NCBI RefSeq assembly: GCF_015351475.1
Contig: NZ_JADKPR010000013.1
Coordinates: 62,001 to 126,000 of the forward strand
Length of the DNA stretch: 64,000 nt
Direction: 5' to 3'
Source: Flavobacterium sp. HJJ
GTDB lineage: Bacteria; Bacteroidota; Bacteroidia; Flavobacteriales; Flavobacteriaceae
Shown here: piece by piece, positions 1 through 7,917 of the stretch
How positions within the stretch are numbered: position 1 is the first letter of the stretch
How the letters are laid out: each line of letters begins with the position of its first letter
Translations under genes and position numbers: made by a program
Notes under the pieces: generated by a model
What the model saw: only the letters and a program-made list of their open reading frames with translations
The model's database searches: none
What the model was told of the DNA's origin: nothing

Positions 1-365
1 GCCAAATCGTATTCAGGATTATCAATGTATTTTTTCAACATTCCCGTTCTTGGTTTACGTGTTGGTGCATTGTCTTCAGGAAAAGAACGATCTATAAAAA
101 TATCATCAAAAAGGACTCCTTCGTTTTCAAAAGCTCTCAAAATGAAATTTTGTGTTGGCCAAAAAGTATCTTCCGGAAAACTATCAGTTCCCAAACCATC
201 CTGATTGGTCACCATAACCAGTTCGTAATCCATTTCTTTGGCGATTTTTGCCAAATACTGAAATGCTTTTGGGTAAAATTCCAGTTTTTCTAAACTGTCT
301 AATTGATATCCTTCCGGTTCCAATACAATCGTTCCATCACGATCTATAAAAAGTACTTTCTTCAT
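1..365 (-). CDS. hisB: HisB, histidinol-phosphatase / imidazoleglycerol-phosphate dehydratase (N-terminal part, cut by window edge)
   Basis: The reading frame starts at an ATG at 363-365 and runs off the left edge, giving about 121 residues. It begins [20 protein letters not shown], the HAD-phosphatase motif I (DxDGT type) of the histidinol-phosphatase domain found at the N-terminus of bifunctional HisB. A second HAD-like segment with VTNQDG follows around residue 53. In histidine synthesis this domain removes phosphate from histidinol phosphate; the dehydratase domain would lie outside the window. It follows hisC by 55 bp in the same direction and is the fourth structural gene of the his operon. 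That the dehydratase domain is present is inferred from operon context and family habit, not seen. Confidence 0.88.
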   Translation of the reverse strand, partial: MKKVLFIDRDGTIVLEPEGYQLDSLEKLEFYPKAFQYLAKIAKEMDYELVMVTNQDGLGTDSFPEDTFWPTQNFILRAFENEGVLFDDIFIDRSFPEDNAPTRKPRTGMLKKYIDNPEYDL

Positions 366-380
366 AAGTTATTTTATTCT

Positions 381-413
381 AGACCTAACAGGTTTCTAAA
401 ACCTGTTAGGTCT
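381..413. repeat. Perfect 15-bp hairpin between hisC and hisB
   Basis: Two 15-bp arms (381-395 and 399-413, core GACCTAACAGG) pair perfectly around a 3-nt loop, filling most of the 55-bp hisC-hisB gap. No U-tract follows on the minus strand, so it does not look like a terminator. From memory this word is a common interspersed palindrome in flavobacterial genomes. A role in mRNA processing or stability within the his transcript is inference. Confidence 0.8.
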
Positions 414-420
414 TAGTTGA

Positions 421-1461
421 TTAATTTTGTAATGCTTCAATTAATTTTTTATTTTCTTCTTCAGTTCCAATAGTCAAACGCAAGGTATTTTCACACAGTG
501 GCTGAGTCGTTCTATTGCGAATCACAATTCCTTTGGCAATTAACTCATCGTAACGTTTGTTGGCATCATCCACTTTTATTAGGATAAAATTAGCCTCTGT
601 CGGATAGATTTTATCCACGAAAGATACTTTGTTTAAAACTGAAAGTAATTCGGTTCTTTGTGCTATAATTGAGGTTATTTCACTTGCAATTTTCACTTCA
701 TCACTTAAACGTTCCAAAGCACGAAGCTGTGTCAATTCGTTTACATTATAAGGCGGTTTGATTTTGTTTAAAACCGAAATTACTTCTGTAGAAGCATAGC
801 AAACTCCTAAACGGATTCCTGCCAGACCATAAGCTTTAGATAAAGTCTGTGTAATAATTAAATTTGGATATTGATCTAATTTTTTCAACCAGCCTTCTTT
901 ATCTGAAAAATCAATATAAGCTTCGTCAATAACGACAAATCCATTGAAACTTTCCAATAATGTTCTAACACTTTCCTCTGAAAAAGAATTCCCAGTAGGA
1001 TTATTTGGCGAACACAAAAAGATGATTTTAGAATTAGTATCAACTGCTTCTAAAATTTTCTCCACTTGTGGCTGAAAATCATTCGAAAGCAATACTTCTC
1101 TGTTTTCAACGGCATTGATGTTGGCCAATACACCGTACATACCGTAAGTTGGAGGTAACGAAATTACGTTGTCAACTTTTGGCTCACAGAAAGCTCTGAA
1201 TAATAAGTCCAAAACCTCATCGCTTCCGTTTCCTAGCAGAATTTGTTTTGGGTTTACATTCTTCATTTTTCCCAAAACCACTTTTACATTGCCTTGCTGT
1301 GGGTCTGGATAGCGGTTTACGCCGTTTTGATATGGATTTTCATTGGCATCCAAAAAAATCATATCAGCTGTATCGAAATCTTCAAACTCATCACGAGCCG
1401 AAGAATAAGGCTTTAATTTCTTGACGTTTTCACGTACTATAGTGTTTATATCGAAAGTCAT
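421..1461 (-). CDS. hisC: Histidinol-phosphate aminotransferase
   Basis: A 346-residue fold-type I PLP aminotransferase, the usual length for HisC. It converts imidazole-acetol phosphate plus glutamate to histidinol phosphate and 2-oxoglutarate. Visible signatures are LDANENPY near residues 37-44, SPNNPTG near 151-157, VIDEAYIDF near 177-185 and the PLP-lysine motif TLSKAYGLAGIRLGV with Lys at about 209. It lies between hisD and hisB on the same strand, with IR-bearing gaps of 101 bp upstream and 55 bp downstream. The ATG start gives a normal N-terminus. Expression should follow the his attenuator at 3863-3977. Confidence 0.95.
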   Translation of the reverse strand: MTFDINTIVRENVKKLKPYSSARDEFEDFDTADMIFLDANENPYQNGVNRYPDPQQGNVKVVLGKMKNVNPKQILLGNGSDEVLDLLFRAFCEPKVDNVISLPPTYGMYGVLANINAVENREVLLSNDFQPQVEKILEAVDTNSKIIFLCSPNNPTGNSFSEESVRTLLESFNGFVVIDEAYIDFSDKEGWLKKLDQYPNLIITQTLSKAYGLAGIRLGVCYASTEVISVLNKIKPPYNVNELTQLRALERLSDEVKIASEITSIIAQRTELLSVLNKVSFVDKIYPTEANFILIKVDDANKRYDELIAKGIVIRNRTTQPLCENTLRLTIGTEEENKKLIEALQN

Positions 1462-1475
1462 TTTTTATTTTTTTT

Positions 1476-1563
1476 GAGAAAAGAAAAAAGATGCAAGAAG
1501 AAAGACTTTGTGTTCAGTTCTGCAATTCTTTTAATCTTTGTCTTTGCTCTTGTTTCTTGTCTC
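1476..1563. repeat. Imperfect purine/pyrimidine inverted repeat in the hisD-hisC gap
   Basis: The arm at 1476-1505, rich in AAGA words, is matched by an inverted copy at 1535-1563 rich in TCTTG words; about 22 of 29 positions correspond by eye. The right arm reaches the hisD stop codon. An open frame crosses the region on the plus strand, but it looks like a by-product of the repeat. The element belongs to the word-iterated intergenic repeats described in the findings. Confidence 0.6.
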
Positions 1564-2846
1564 TATTTTAAATTCTTCAATCTCAAGGTAACTGCATTCT
1601 TATGCGCCTGTAATCCCTCGGCTTCAGCCATTATTTCAATCGCTTTTCCAATGTTTTGAATACCTTTTTCGGATATTTTTTGGAAAGTCATCGATTTGGT
1701 AAAACTATCAAGGTTTACACCGCTGTAATTTTTGGCATAACCATTTGTTGGTAGCGTATGATTAGTTCCCGAAGCATAATCTCCTGCACTTTCCGGAGTG
1801 TAGTTTCCGATGAAAACTGAACCGGCATTGGCAATATTATCTACATAGAAAGCTTCGTCTTTGGTACAAATGATAAAATGTTCAGGTCCGTATTCATTGA
1901 TTAATTCTAAAGCGATGGCATCATTTTCAACAAAAATCAATTTGGAATTGGCGATAGCTTTTTCTGCGATAGCTTTTCGAGGTAAAACATCCATTTGTGA
2001 TTGGATTTCTTTTTCTACCTCATCGATCAATTGTTTTGAAGTGGAAACTAAAATCACCTGACTGTCTGTTCCGTGTTCGGCTTGAGAAAGTAAGTCGGAT
2101 GCAACGAATGCAGGAACGGCATTATCATCGGCAACAATCAACAATTCTGATGGTCCCGCCGGCATATCAATTGCAACACCAAATTGAGTGGACAATTGCT
2201 TAGCAACAGTTACAAACTGATTTCCCGGTCCGAATATTTTATACACTTTTGGGATTGTATCAGTTCCAAAAGTCATTCCGGCAATAGCCTGAATCCCTCC
2301 TACTTTCAGAATTTTGGTCACACCGCATAAATAAGCGGCATATAAAATGGCAGGGTTAATATTACCATTTTTGTCAGGAGGCGAACATAGTACGATTTCG
2401 CTGCATCCTGCAAGATTTGCTGGAACTGCCAGCATTAGCACAGTCGAAAACAAAGGAGCGGTTCCGCCCGGAATATACAAACCGATTTTTTGAATAGGTC
2501 TTTTTTCCTGCCAGCAGTTTACGCCTTCGATGGTTTCAACTTCAATGCGATTTGTTTTTTGGGCTAAGTGGAATTTTTCAATATTTGATTTTGCCAATTG
2601 GATGGCTTCTTTTAATTCTTTTGAAATAGTTGCGATTGCCGTGGCTATTTCGGTTTGTGAAACTTCCAGTTCAGGAACTGAAGCTCCGTCAAAAAGTGAA
2701 GTGTATTTTGCTACTGCAAAATCTCCTTTTGACTGCACTTCTTTGAAAATTCCTTTCACCGTTGCTTCTATATCGTCAACTGTTTTAGTTGGTCTTTCTA
2801 AAATTGAGGACCAGGTTTCTGGTTTTGGATTGTATATTTTATTCAT
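1563..2846 (-). CDS. hisD: Histidinol dehydrogenase
   Basis: A 427-residue protein of normal HisD length. It catalyses the last two steps of histidine synthesis, oxidising histidinol to histidine with two NAD. Seen in the sequence: YIPGGTAPLFSTVLMLAVPA near residues 149-168, the metal-binding stretch LLSQAEHGTDSQ near 253-264, the conserved GPEHFII and the glycine-rich FIGNYTPESAGDYASGTNHT segment. It starts at an ATG 96 bp downstream of hisG, and that gap holds a long inverted repeat. Cytosolic enzyme; expression should be controlled by the upstream leader. Confidence 0.95.
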   Translation of the reverse strand: MNKIYNPKPETWSSILERPTKTVDDIEATVKGIFKEVQSKGDFAVAKYTSLFDGASVPELEVSQTEIATAIATISKELKEAIQLAKSNIEKFHLAQKTNRIEVETIEGVNCWQEKRPIQKIGLYIPGGTAPLFSTVLMLAVPANLAGCSEIVLCSPPDKNGNINPAILYAAYLCGVTKILKVGGIQAIAGMTFGTDTIPKVYKIFGPGNQFVTVAKQLSTQFGVAIDMPAGPSELLIVADDNAVPAFVASDLLSQAEHGTDSQVILVSTSKQLIDEVEKEIQSQMDVLPRKAIAEKAIANSKLIFVENDAIALELINEYGPEHFIICTKDEAFYVDNIANAGSVFIGNYTPESAGDYASGTNHTLPTNGYAKNYSGVNLDSFTKSMTFQKISEKGIQNIGKAIEIMAEAEGLQAHKNAVTLRLKNLK

Positions 2847-2854
2847 TTTTTTAT

Positions 2855-2935
2855 GCTTTAAGCTTTAAGCGGTATACTATAAGTTAATTTACGATATGTT
2901 TTGAGGCTTAAAGCGTATTGCTTACAGCCTAAAGC
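2855..2935. repeat. Word-iterated inverted repeat in the hisG-hisD gap (GCTTTAAGC word)
   Basis: The arm at 2855-2885 contains two overlapping copies of GCTTTAAGC and aligns with an inverted arm at 2905-2935; roughly 23 of 31 positions agree by eye. Mismatches fall at matching places in each word, as if the word had been copied repeatedly. The element fills the 96-bp gap between hisG and hisD. No U-tract follows, so termination is unlikely. Transcript processing or differential stability is a guess. Confidence 0.65.
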
Positions 2936-2942
2936 GCGAAAC

Positions 2943-3800
2943 TTAAAGTACCATTTTTTCAATAGGACAAACTAAAATTCCTTCGGCACCGGCATCCTTC
3001 AATTTGTCGATTACTTCCCAGAAAGTATCTTTGTCAATTACCGAGTGTACGCTGCTCCATCCTTCCTGCGCCAAAGGCAGAACAGTTAAGCTTCGTAACA
3101 CTGGAAGAATCTTTCCAACTTCATCAATTTTGTCGTTTGGAACATTCATCAAAATATACCTCGATTTTCTGGCTCTCAAAACCGATTCGATTCGGAATTT
3201 CAGAGTGTCGATTAACTTTTGGTTTTCTGGGTTTATTTTTGGAGAAACTGCCAAAACCGCTTCACTTTTCAGGATAACTTCAACTTCTTTCAAGTTGTTT
3301 TTGAATAAAGTGCTTCCGCTTGAAACGATATCTACAATAGCATCGGCAAGGCCAATATTTGGTGCAATTTCAACTGACCCTGAAATTTGGTGAATATCAA
3401 CCGTCATTCCAAAGGAAGCAAAATAGTCAACAACTGTATTAGGGTAAGATGTAGCGATTCTTAGTCCGTCTAAATCTTTTATAGAATTGTATTCGAAGGT
3501 TTTGGGAACTGCAACAGAGACTCTGCATTTTGAAAAACCTAATTTTTGGGCTACTTCAATCCCTTTTCCTTTTTCTACCAAAAGATTATCTCCCACGATA
3601 GCTGCATCAACAACACCGTCAATTAAGTATTGCGGGATGTCAGAATTTCTAAGAAATAAAACTTCTAAGGGGAAGTTAGTTGCTTCGGCTTTTAACTGGT
3701 CGTTTCCGTTGTCTATTGAAATACCGCAGTCTTTTAGGATTTGGATGCTTTCTTCGTTTAAACGTCCCGATTTTTGAATTGCAATTTTAAGTGTACTCAT
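2943..3800 (-). CDS. hisG: ATP phosphoribosyltransferase, long form
   Basis: A 285-residue HisG, which condenses ATP with PRPP in the first committed step of histidine synthesis. It starts MSTLKIAIQKSGRLNEES. It contains DAIVDIVSSGSTL near residues 153-165, the PRPP-binding region of the family. The C-terminal stretch of roughly 75 residues (HSVIDKDTFWEVIDKL) is the ACT-like regulatory domain that marks the long, histidine-inhibited, HisZ-independent form. It is the first structural gene of the operon. A leader peptide and terminator lie in the 118 bp before its start, so control is likely double: attenuation of transcription and feedback on the enzyme (the latter from family knowledge). Confidence 0.95.
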   Translation of the reverse strand: MSTLKIAIQKSGRLNEESIQILKDCGISIDNGNDQLKAEATNFPLEVLFLRNSDIPQYLIDGVVDAAIVGDNLLVEKGKGIEVAQKLGFSKCRVSVAVPKTFEYNSIKDLDGLRIATSYPNTVVDYFASFGMTVDIHQISGSVEIAPNIGLADAIVDIVSSGSTLFKNNLKEVEVILKSEAVLAVSPKINPENQKLIDTLKFRIESVLRARKSRYILMNVPNDKIDEVGKILPVLRSLTVLPLAQEGWSSVHSVIDKDTFWEVIDKLKDAGAEGILVCPIEKMVL

Positions 3801-3862
3801 TTTAGTTTTTTTTAGTTTGTTGTTTTGAGTTAATGCCTGAGTACAAAGAAAGGGTAATAAAA

Positions 3863-3889
3863 AACCCGCTTGATGTACTCAAACGGGTT
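3863..3889 (-). terminator. his attenuator terminator hairpin
   Basis: On the minus strand an 11-bp stem (3879-3889 with 3863-3873, one G-U) closes a 5-nt loop and is followed by a T-rich run at 3855-3862. It sits between the His-rich leader peptide (stop at 3918) and hisG (start 3800). The upstream arm can pair instead with the leader segment at 3927-3934 (CTCAAGCG in the transcript), which carries nearly the same sequence as the downstream arm. That gives a mutually exclusive antiterminator. Confidence 0.9.
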
Positions 3890-3917
3890 TAGATTATTGT
3901 GATTTACACGCATACCA

Positions 3918-3977
3918 TTAACACATCGCTTGAGAGCAATTATGAGAATGATGATGATGTAATTGAATTGATAACAT
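3918..3977 (-). CDS. hisL: His operon leader peptide
   Basis: A 19-residue ORF from an ATG at 3975-3977 to a TAA at 3918-3920 encodes MLSIQLHHHHSHNCSQAMC. Five of its residues are His, four of them consecutive. It lies 118 bp upstream of hisG and just ahead of a strong intrinsic terminator. Stalling on the His codons would leave codons 15-17 (3927-3934) free to pair with the 5' arm of the terminator (3878-3885) and block it; full translation would cover that segment and let the terminator form. The mechanism is known from enteric his and trp operons; its use here is inferred from the matching geometry. Confidence 0.92.
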   Translation of the reverse strand: MLSIQLHHHHSHNCSQAMC

Positions 3978-4013
3978 AACTTTATAAAATTAGATAACTC
4001 TTTGTTTCTTTTG

Positions 4014-4045
4014 CAAAGATAGGGTATAAATTAATAATAATCCAA
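4014..4045 (-). promoter_or_regulatory. his operon promoter
   Basis: On the minus strand a -7 box TATCTTTG (4014-4021) fits the Bacteroidota consensus TAnnTTTG. It is preceded, 21 bp away, by TTG (4043-4045), matching the -33 element with its accepted 17-23 bp spacing. The predicted start near 4007 leaves about 30 nt before the leader-peptide ATG. Confidence 0.75.
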
Positions 4046-4117
4046 TTTTTATTTTAACGTTTCGTCAAGTATTTGTTAAATTAAAAAACACGGAAGATAT
4101 TTAATTACTGAGAAACA

Positions 4118-4166
4118 GAAACACCTATTTGGAATTGCTTATCAGACAATACCAAACAGGTGTTTC
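4118..4166 (-). terminator. Hairpin downstream of pckA
   Basis: Arms at 4118-4132 and 4152-4166 form a 15-bp stem with one G-U in the minus-strand transcript. It lies 34 bp after the pckA stop. The U-tract is weak, so it may act as a 3' end stabiliser or a processing site rather than a strong intrinsic terminator. Confidence 0.6.
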
Positions 4167-4199
4167 AAAATCAACTTTAAAATAATTACTACTAAACGG

Positions 4200-5819
4200 T
4201 TAGCTTAATACTGGTTCCAAAGAAGGTCCGGCTGCGACTAAGCGTTTTCCTTCTTCGGTATCAGTGTACTGCTCAAAATTTTTGATATAACGTGCAGATA
4301 AGTCTTTTGCTTTAGTTTCCCATTCCTCAATATCTCTATAAGTGTCTCTTGGGTCTAAAATTCCTTCGCTTACATTTGTTAATGCTGTTGGAATTGTTAG
4401 GTTTAAAAATGGAACAGTGGCTGTTTCTGCGGTATCGATCTCACTGTTAATAATTGCATCAATAATTGCTCTTGTGTTTTTAAGAGAAATTCTTTTCCCT
4501 GTTCCATTCCAACCTGTATTAACTAAATATGCTTTTGCTCCGTGCTCTCTCATTTTTCCAATTAATGTTTTAGAATACATTGTTGGGTGTAATGTTAAGA
4601 AAGCTTCACCAAATGCTGGAGAGAAAGATGGCTCTGGAGTAGTAATTCCTCTTTCAGTTCCTGCTAATTTGGATGTATATCCGCATAAAAAGTGGTATTG
4701 TGCCTGATCATCATCAAGTATAGATACTGGAGGCAGTACTCCAAATGCATCAGCAGAAAGATAGATGATTTTCTTAGCGTGTCCAGCTTTTGACGGTAAT
4801 ACAATTTTATTAATATGATAAATTGGGTAAGATACTCTTGAGTTTTCGGTGATTGAATGGTCATAATAATCAATTTCTCCATACTCATCGACGATAACAT
4901 TTTCTAATAATGCATCTCTTTTAATAGCTCTCCAAATATCTGGTTCATTTTCTTCTGATAAATCAATTACTTTAGCATAACAGCCTCCTTCATAGTTAAA
5001 TACTCCGTTGTTATCCCATCCGTGTTCGTCATCACCAATTAAGTATCTTTTTGGATCTGCAGAAAGTGTTGTTTTTCCTGTTCCTGAAAGTCCGAAGAAT
5101 ACAGCAACATCTCCTTTTTCGCCTACGTTAGCAGAACAGTGCATTGAAGCCATTCCTTTCAAAGGCAAGTAGTAGTTCATCATCGCGAACATTCCTTTTT
5201 TCATTTCGCCTCCATACCAAGTACCTCCAATAAGCTGTATTCTTTCAGTAAGATTGAATACTACGAAGTTTTCTGAGTTCAATCCTTGTTCTCTCCAGTT
5301 TGGATTCACTGTTTTTGAACCGTTCATTACAATGAAATCAGGTTTTCCAAAGTTTTCCAATTCATAATTTGAAGGTCTGATAAACATATTAGTAACAAAG
5401 TGAGCTTGCCAGGCAACTTCCATTACGAAACGGACTTTAAGTCTTGTGTCTGCATTTGTTCCGCAGAAAGCATCTACTACATATAATTTTGGAGAAGTAG
5501 AAAGCTGTTTCAATACTAATCCTTTCAAATCATCATAAACTGATTGTGTTGTAGGGAAATTCACTTTATCATCCCAGTAGATAGTGTCTTTTGAAACGGC
5601 ATCTTTAACGATATATCTGTCTTTTGGTGAACGGCCTGTAAAAACACCTGTTTTTACAGCAACGGCACCTGTATCTGTTAAAGCTCCTTTTTCATATCCT
5701 TTTCTTTTGTGTGAAATTTCTGCCTGATATAATTCTTCATAAGATGGATTGTATACTACTTCATGGTAGCCTGTAATTCCCAAGTTATGTAATTCCTGAA
5801 TGATTTTAATGTTCTTCAT
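4200..5819 (-). CDS. pckA: Phosphoenolpyruvate carboxykinase (ATP)
   Basis: A 539-residue protein matching the ATP-dependent PEPCK family, which interconverts oxaloacetate plus ATP with PEP, CO2 and ADP in gluconeogenesis. Signatures seen: [11 protein letters not shown] near residues 61-71, the P-loop region [20 protein letters not shown] and the metal-binding GDDEHGWD just after it, with a C-terminal region [20 protein letters not shown]. The ATG start follows a -7 box TAATTTTG at 5863-5870 on the minus strand. It is monocistronic, with a hairpin just beyond its stop, and diverges from the transporter gene to its right. Confidence 0.96.
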   Translation of the reverse strand: MKNIKIIQELHNLGITGYHEVVYNPSYEELYQAEISHKRKGYEKGALTDTGAVAVKTGVFTGRSPKDRYIVKDAVSKDTIYWDDKVNFPTTQSVYDDLKGLVLKQLSTSPKLYVVDAFCGTNADTRLKVRFVMEVAWQAHFVTNMFIRPSNYELENFGKPDFIVMNGSKTVNPNWREQGLNSENFVVFNLTERIQLIGGTWYGGEMKKGMFAMMNYYLPLKGMASMHCSANVGEKGDVAVFFGLSGTGKTTLSADPKRYLIGDDEHGWDNNGVFNYEGGCYAKVIDLSEENEPDIWRAIKRDALLENVIVDEYGEIDYYDHSITENSRVSYPIYHINKIVLPSKAGHAKKIIYLSADAFGVLPPVSILDDDQAQYHFLCGYTSKLAGTERGITTPEPSFSPAFGEAFLTLHPTMYSKTLIGKMREHGAKAYLVNTGWNGTGKRISLKNTRAIIDAIINSEIDTAETATVPFLNLTIPTALTNVSEGILDPRDTYRDIEEWETKAKDLSARYIKNFEQYTDTEEGKRLVAAGPSLEPVLS

Positions 5820-5862
5820 AATGTGTGTATTTTATTATAGTTTTATGCGTTATTTTCTTTAT

Positions 5863-5870
5863 CAAAATTA
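5863..5870 (-). promoter_or_regulatory. pckA -7 promoter box
   Basis: TAATTTTG on the minus strand fits TAnnTTTG, 44 bp before the pckA ATG. No clear TTG -33 element at the right spacing. Confidence 0.5.
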
Positions 5871-6099
5871 CTCCAGTTAGTGACTAAAAAACCTGATTTT
5901 TATCATGTTTTGAAGAAAAATATGCGCAAACGTTTTCGATTTTAGCGCTGTTTTACAAAGAGATATGATTATCTTTTTTATTGAAGATGTATTTTGGTTT
6001 TATAGGAAAGAAATAAAAATTAAACCTGATTTTTGTCATATAAAATTACCAAAAAAAATAATTCATTTACGTTATATTTTCATTAAAAAAGCTACAATT

Positions 6100-7800
6100 A
6101 TGTTTGAATGGTTTAACGTTTTGTTTACTCCGACAGATACGCCGGAAATGACACAGTCATTAATAGTATTGTTTATGGCTATAAGTATTGGTTTTTTTGC
6201 TGGTAAAATAAAAATTGGCAAAGTTTCGCTGGGAGTTTCCGCTGTAATGTTTGTGGGATTGTTTTTGGGGCATTTGGGATTTAGCATGGAACCAGAATTG
6301 ATACAGTTTGTGAGAGAATTTGGTTTAATTCTGTTTGTCTATGGCATCGGAATTCAGGTTGGCCCTACATTCTTTTCTTCTTTCAAAAAAGAAGGTTTAA
6401 TTTTCAATGCATTGGGAGTCGGAACCGTATTTTTAGGAGGAATTATTACTTGGCTGCTATATTTGGCTGCTAATGTAAAAATTGAAAATGCTGTTGGTTT
6501 AATGTCCGGTTCAGTGACAAATACTCCAGGGCTTGGTGCTGCAAAGTCAACTCTTATTGAAATCCAAAAACAATTGAATCTTCCTGCGGATCATTTTTCA
6601 GATCCAGCTATTGCTTATGCTATTACATATCCCATAGGTGTTTTTGGAATAATTCTGATTATAATTTTGGCCAAAAACTTCTTGAAAATTGATTTGTCAA
6701 ATGAAGTTGTGCTTCTAAACAAAAAGAATAAAGATTCAGAAAATAAAATTGTGCGCCAAAAATGCAGAGTTACTCAGCCCGAAGTGATAGGGAAAACTAT
6801 CCGTCAGGTATTCAGAGAGTTTGCTCTTGACGGTGTTATTATTTCCAGACAAAAGCAAAGCGGTACAAAAGTGGTGTTTTCGCCTTCATTGGACTCGGTT
6901 CTAAAAGAAAAAGACGTTCTAATGGTGGTTGCCAAACAAAAAAACATAAATAAGTTTATTGATATTGTTGGAAAAGTATCCACGGATTTATTTATTGAAT
7001 CTGAAAATGATGTTACAGCCAAAGTTCTAAGTGTTACTAAAAAAACTGCCACACATAAAACACTGGCGCAATTGGATTTATACAATCAGTTTGGATTAAA
7101 AGTTACCCGTGTAGTCCGTTCGGGTCTGGAAATTCTGGCACAGCCCACATTAGAGCTTTTTTATGGTGATACTTTATTGATTGTTGGAAATAAAGAAGCT
7201 ATTGAAGAAGCTGAAAAAATCATTGGAAACTCAAAAAAAATACTTTTAGAACCTGATTTTCTTTCTCTTTTCGGCGGTTTGATTTTTGGGGTTGTTATTG
7301 GTTCAATTCCAATAATGATTCCGTCATTACCGGTTCCGCTGAAATTAGGATTGGCTGCGGGACCGCTTCTGGCGGCTTTGTTTATCAGCAGATATGGCGG
7401 TGTTGGAGTAATTCATTCGTACATTAATAATGGAGCCATTCATTTTATGAAGGATTTCGGAATATGTATGTTCTTTGCTGCAGTTGGTATTAAAGCTGGA
7501 CACGGTTTCTATGATAATTTTGTTTCAAATGACGGCTGGATGTGGATTTACTATGGATGCTATATTACGTTTATACCTTTGACTGTCTTGGTTTTAGTCA
7601 GTCGATTCGTATTTAAGCTTAATTTTTATCAAATGGTTGGTATTATGAGCGGTTCTTATACGGATCCTGCCGCATTGGCTTTTAGTACCAAATATTTAGA
7701 TTCGGATATTCCTAATCAATCATATGCAACGGTATATCCTTTGGTAACCATCAGCCGAATTCTAGTTGCACAGCTGCTGATATTGCTATTAGCAAGCTGA
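6100..7800 (+). CDS. AspT/YidE/YbjL-family transporter with two TrkA-C domains
   Basis: Starting at the ATG at 6100 (MFEWFNVLF) the protein has 566 residues; 45 codons of in-frame upstream sequence look non-coding. It has a duplicated membrane domain: about five hydrophobic segments in residues 20-195 and five or six more from about 380 to the end. Each half carries a glycine-rich loop, SGSVTNTPGLGAAKS and SGSYTDPAALAFS. Between them sit two TrkA-C (RCK-C) regulatory domains, near residues 215-290 and 300-375. This is the architecture of the aspartate:alanine exchanger family and YidE/YbjL proteins. The substrate cannot be read from the sequence. Confidence 0.88.
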   Translation: MFEWFNVLFTPTDTPEMTQSLIVLFMAISIGFFAGKIKIGKVSLGVSAVMFVGLFLGHLGFSMEPELIQFVREFGLILFVYGIGIQVGPTFFSSFKKEGLIFNALGVGTVFLGGIITWLLYLAANVKIENAVGLMSGSVTNTPGLGAAKSTLIEIQKQLNLPADHFSDPAIAYAITYPIGVFGIILIIILAKNFLKIDLSNEVVLLNKKNKDSENKIVRQKCRVTQPEVIGKTIRQVFREFALDGVIISRQKQSGTKVVFSPSLDSVLKEKDVLMVVAKQKNINKFIDIVGKVSTDLFIESENDVTAKVLSVTKKTATHKTLAQLDLYNQFGLKVTRVVRSGLEILAQPTLELFYGDTLLIVGNKEAIEEAEKIIGNSKKILLEPDFLSLFGGLIFGVVIGSIPIMIPSLPVPLKLGLAAGPLLAALFISRYGGVGVIHSYINNGAIHFMKDFGICMFFAAVGIKAGHGFYDNFVSNDGWMWIYYGCYITFIPLTVLVLVSRFVFKLNFYQMVGIMSGSYTDPAALAFSTKYLDSDIPNQSYATVYPLVTISRILVAQLLILLLAS

Positions 7801-7817
7801 TGCAGTAATTTAATTTT

Positions 7818-7901
7818 AACCATTAAGATATTAAGAAAAATTAAGGTTTCTATATTTCAATTTCGAGTGTTTTCTTAATGAAACTTAATCTCTTAATGGT
7901 T
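7818..7901. repeat. Word-iterated inverted repeat between convergent genes (ATTAAG word)
   Basis: Outer 11-bp perfect arms (AACCATTAAGA at 7818-7828 and its complement at 7891-7901) enclose further paired copies of ATTAAGAAAA and ATTAAGGTTTC. Almost the whole 117-bp gap between the transporter and the E1 gene is therefore self-complementary. An A/T-rich tail at 7902-7911 could make it a terminator for the plus-strand gene's partner on the minus strand. Confidence 0.75.
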
Positions 7902-7917
7902 CAAAAAAAAAATGTTA

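Noticed and set aside
1474..1659. Open frame of 61 codons on the plus strand with a hydrophobic stretch
   Set aside because: It overlaps the hisD 3' end and the inverted repeat in the hisD-hisC gap; the codons follow the repeat and there is no promoter box.
4664..4900. Alternative frame inside pckA
   Set aside because: It is fully covered by the strongly recognised pckA frame and has no independent features.
5965..6099. N-terminal extension of the AspT-like transporter
   Set aside because: The extra 45 codons are Lys/Ile/Phe-rich without similarity to the family, and the ATG at 6100 begins the typical N-terminus.
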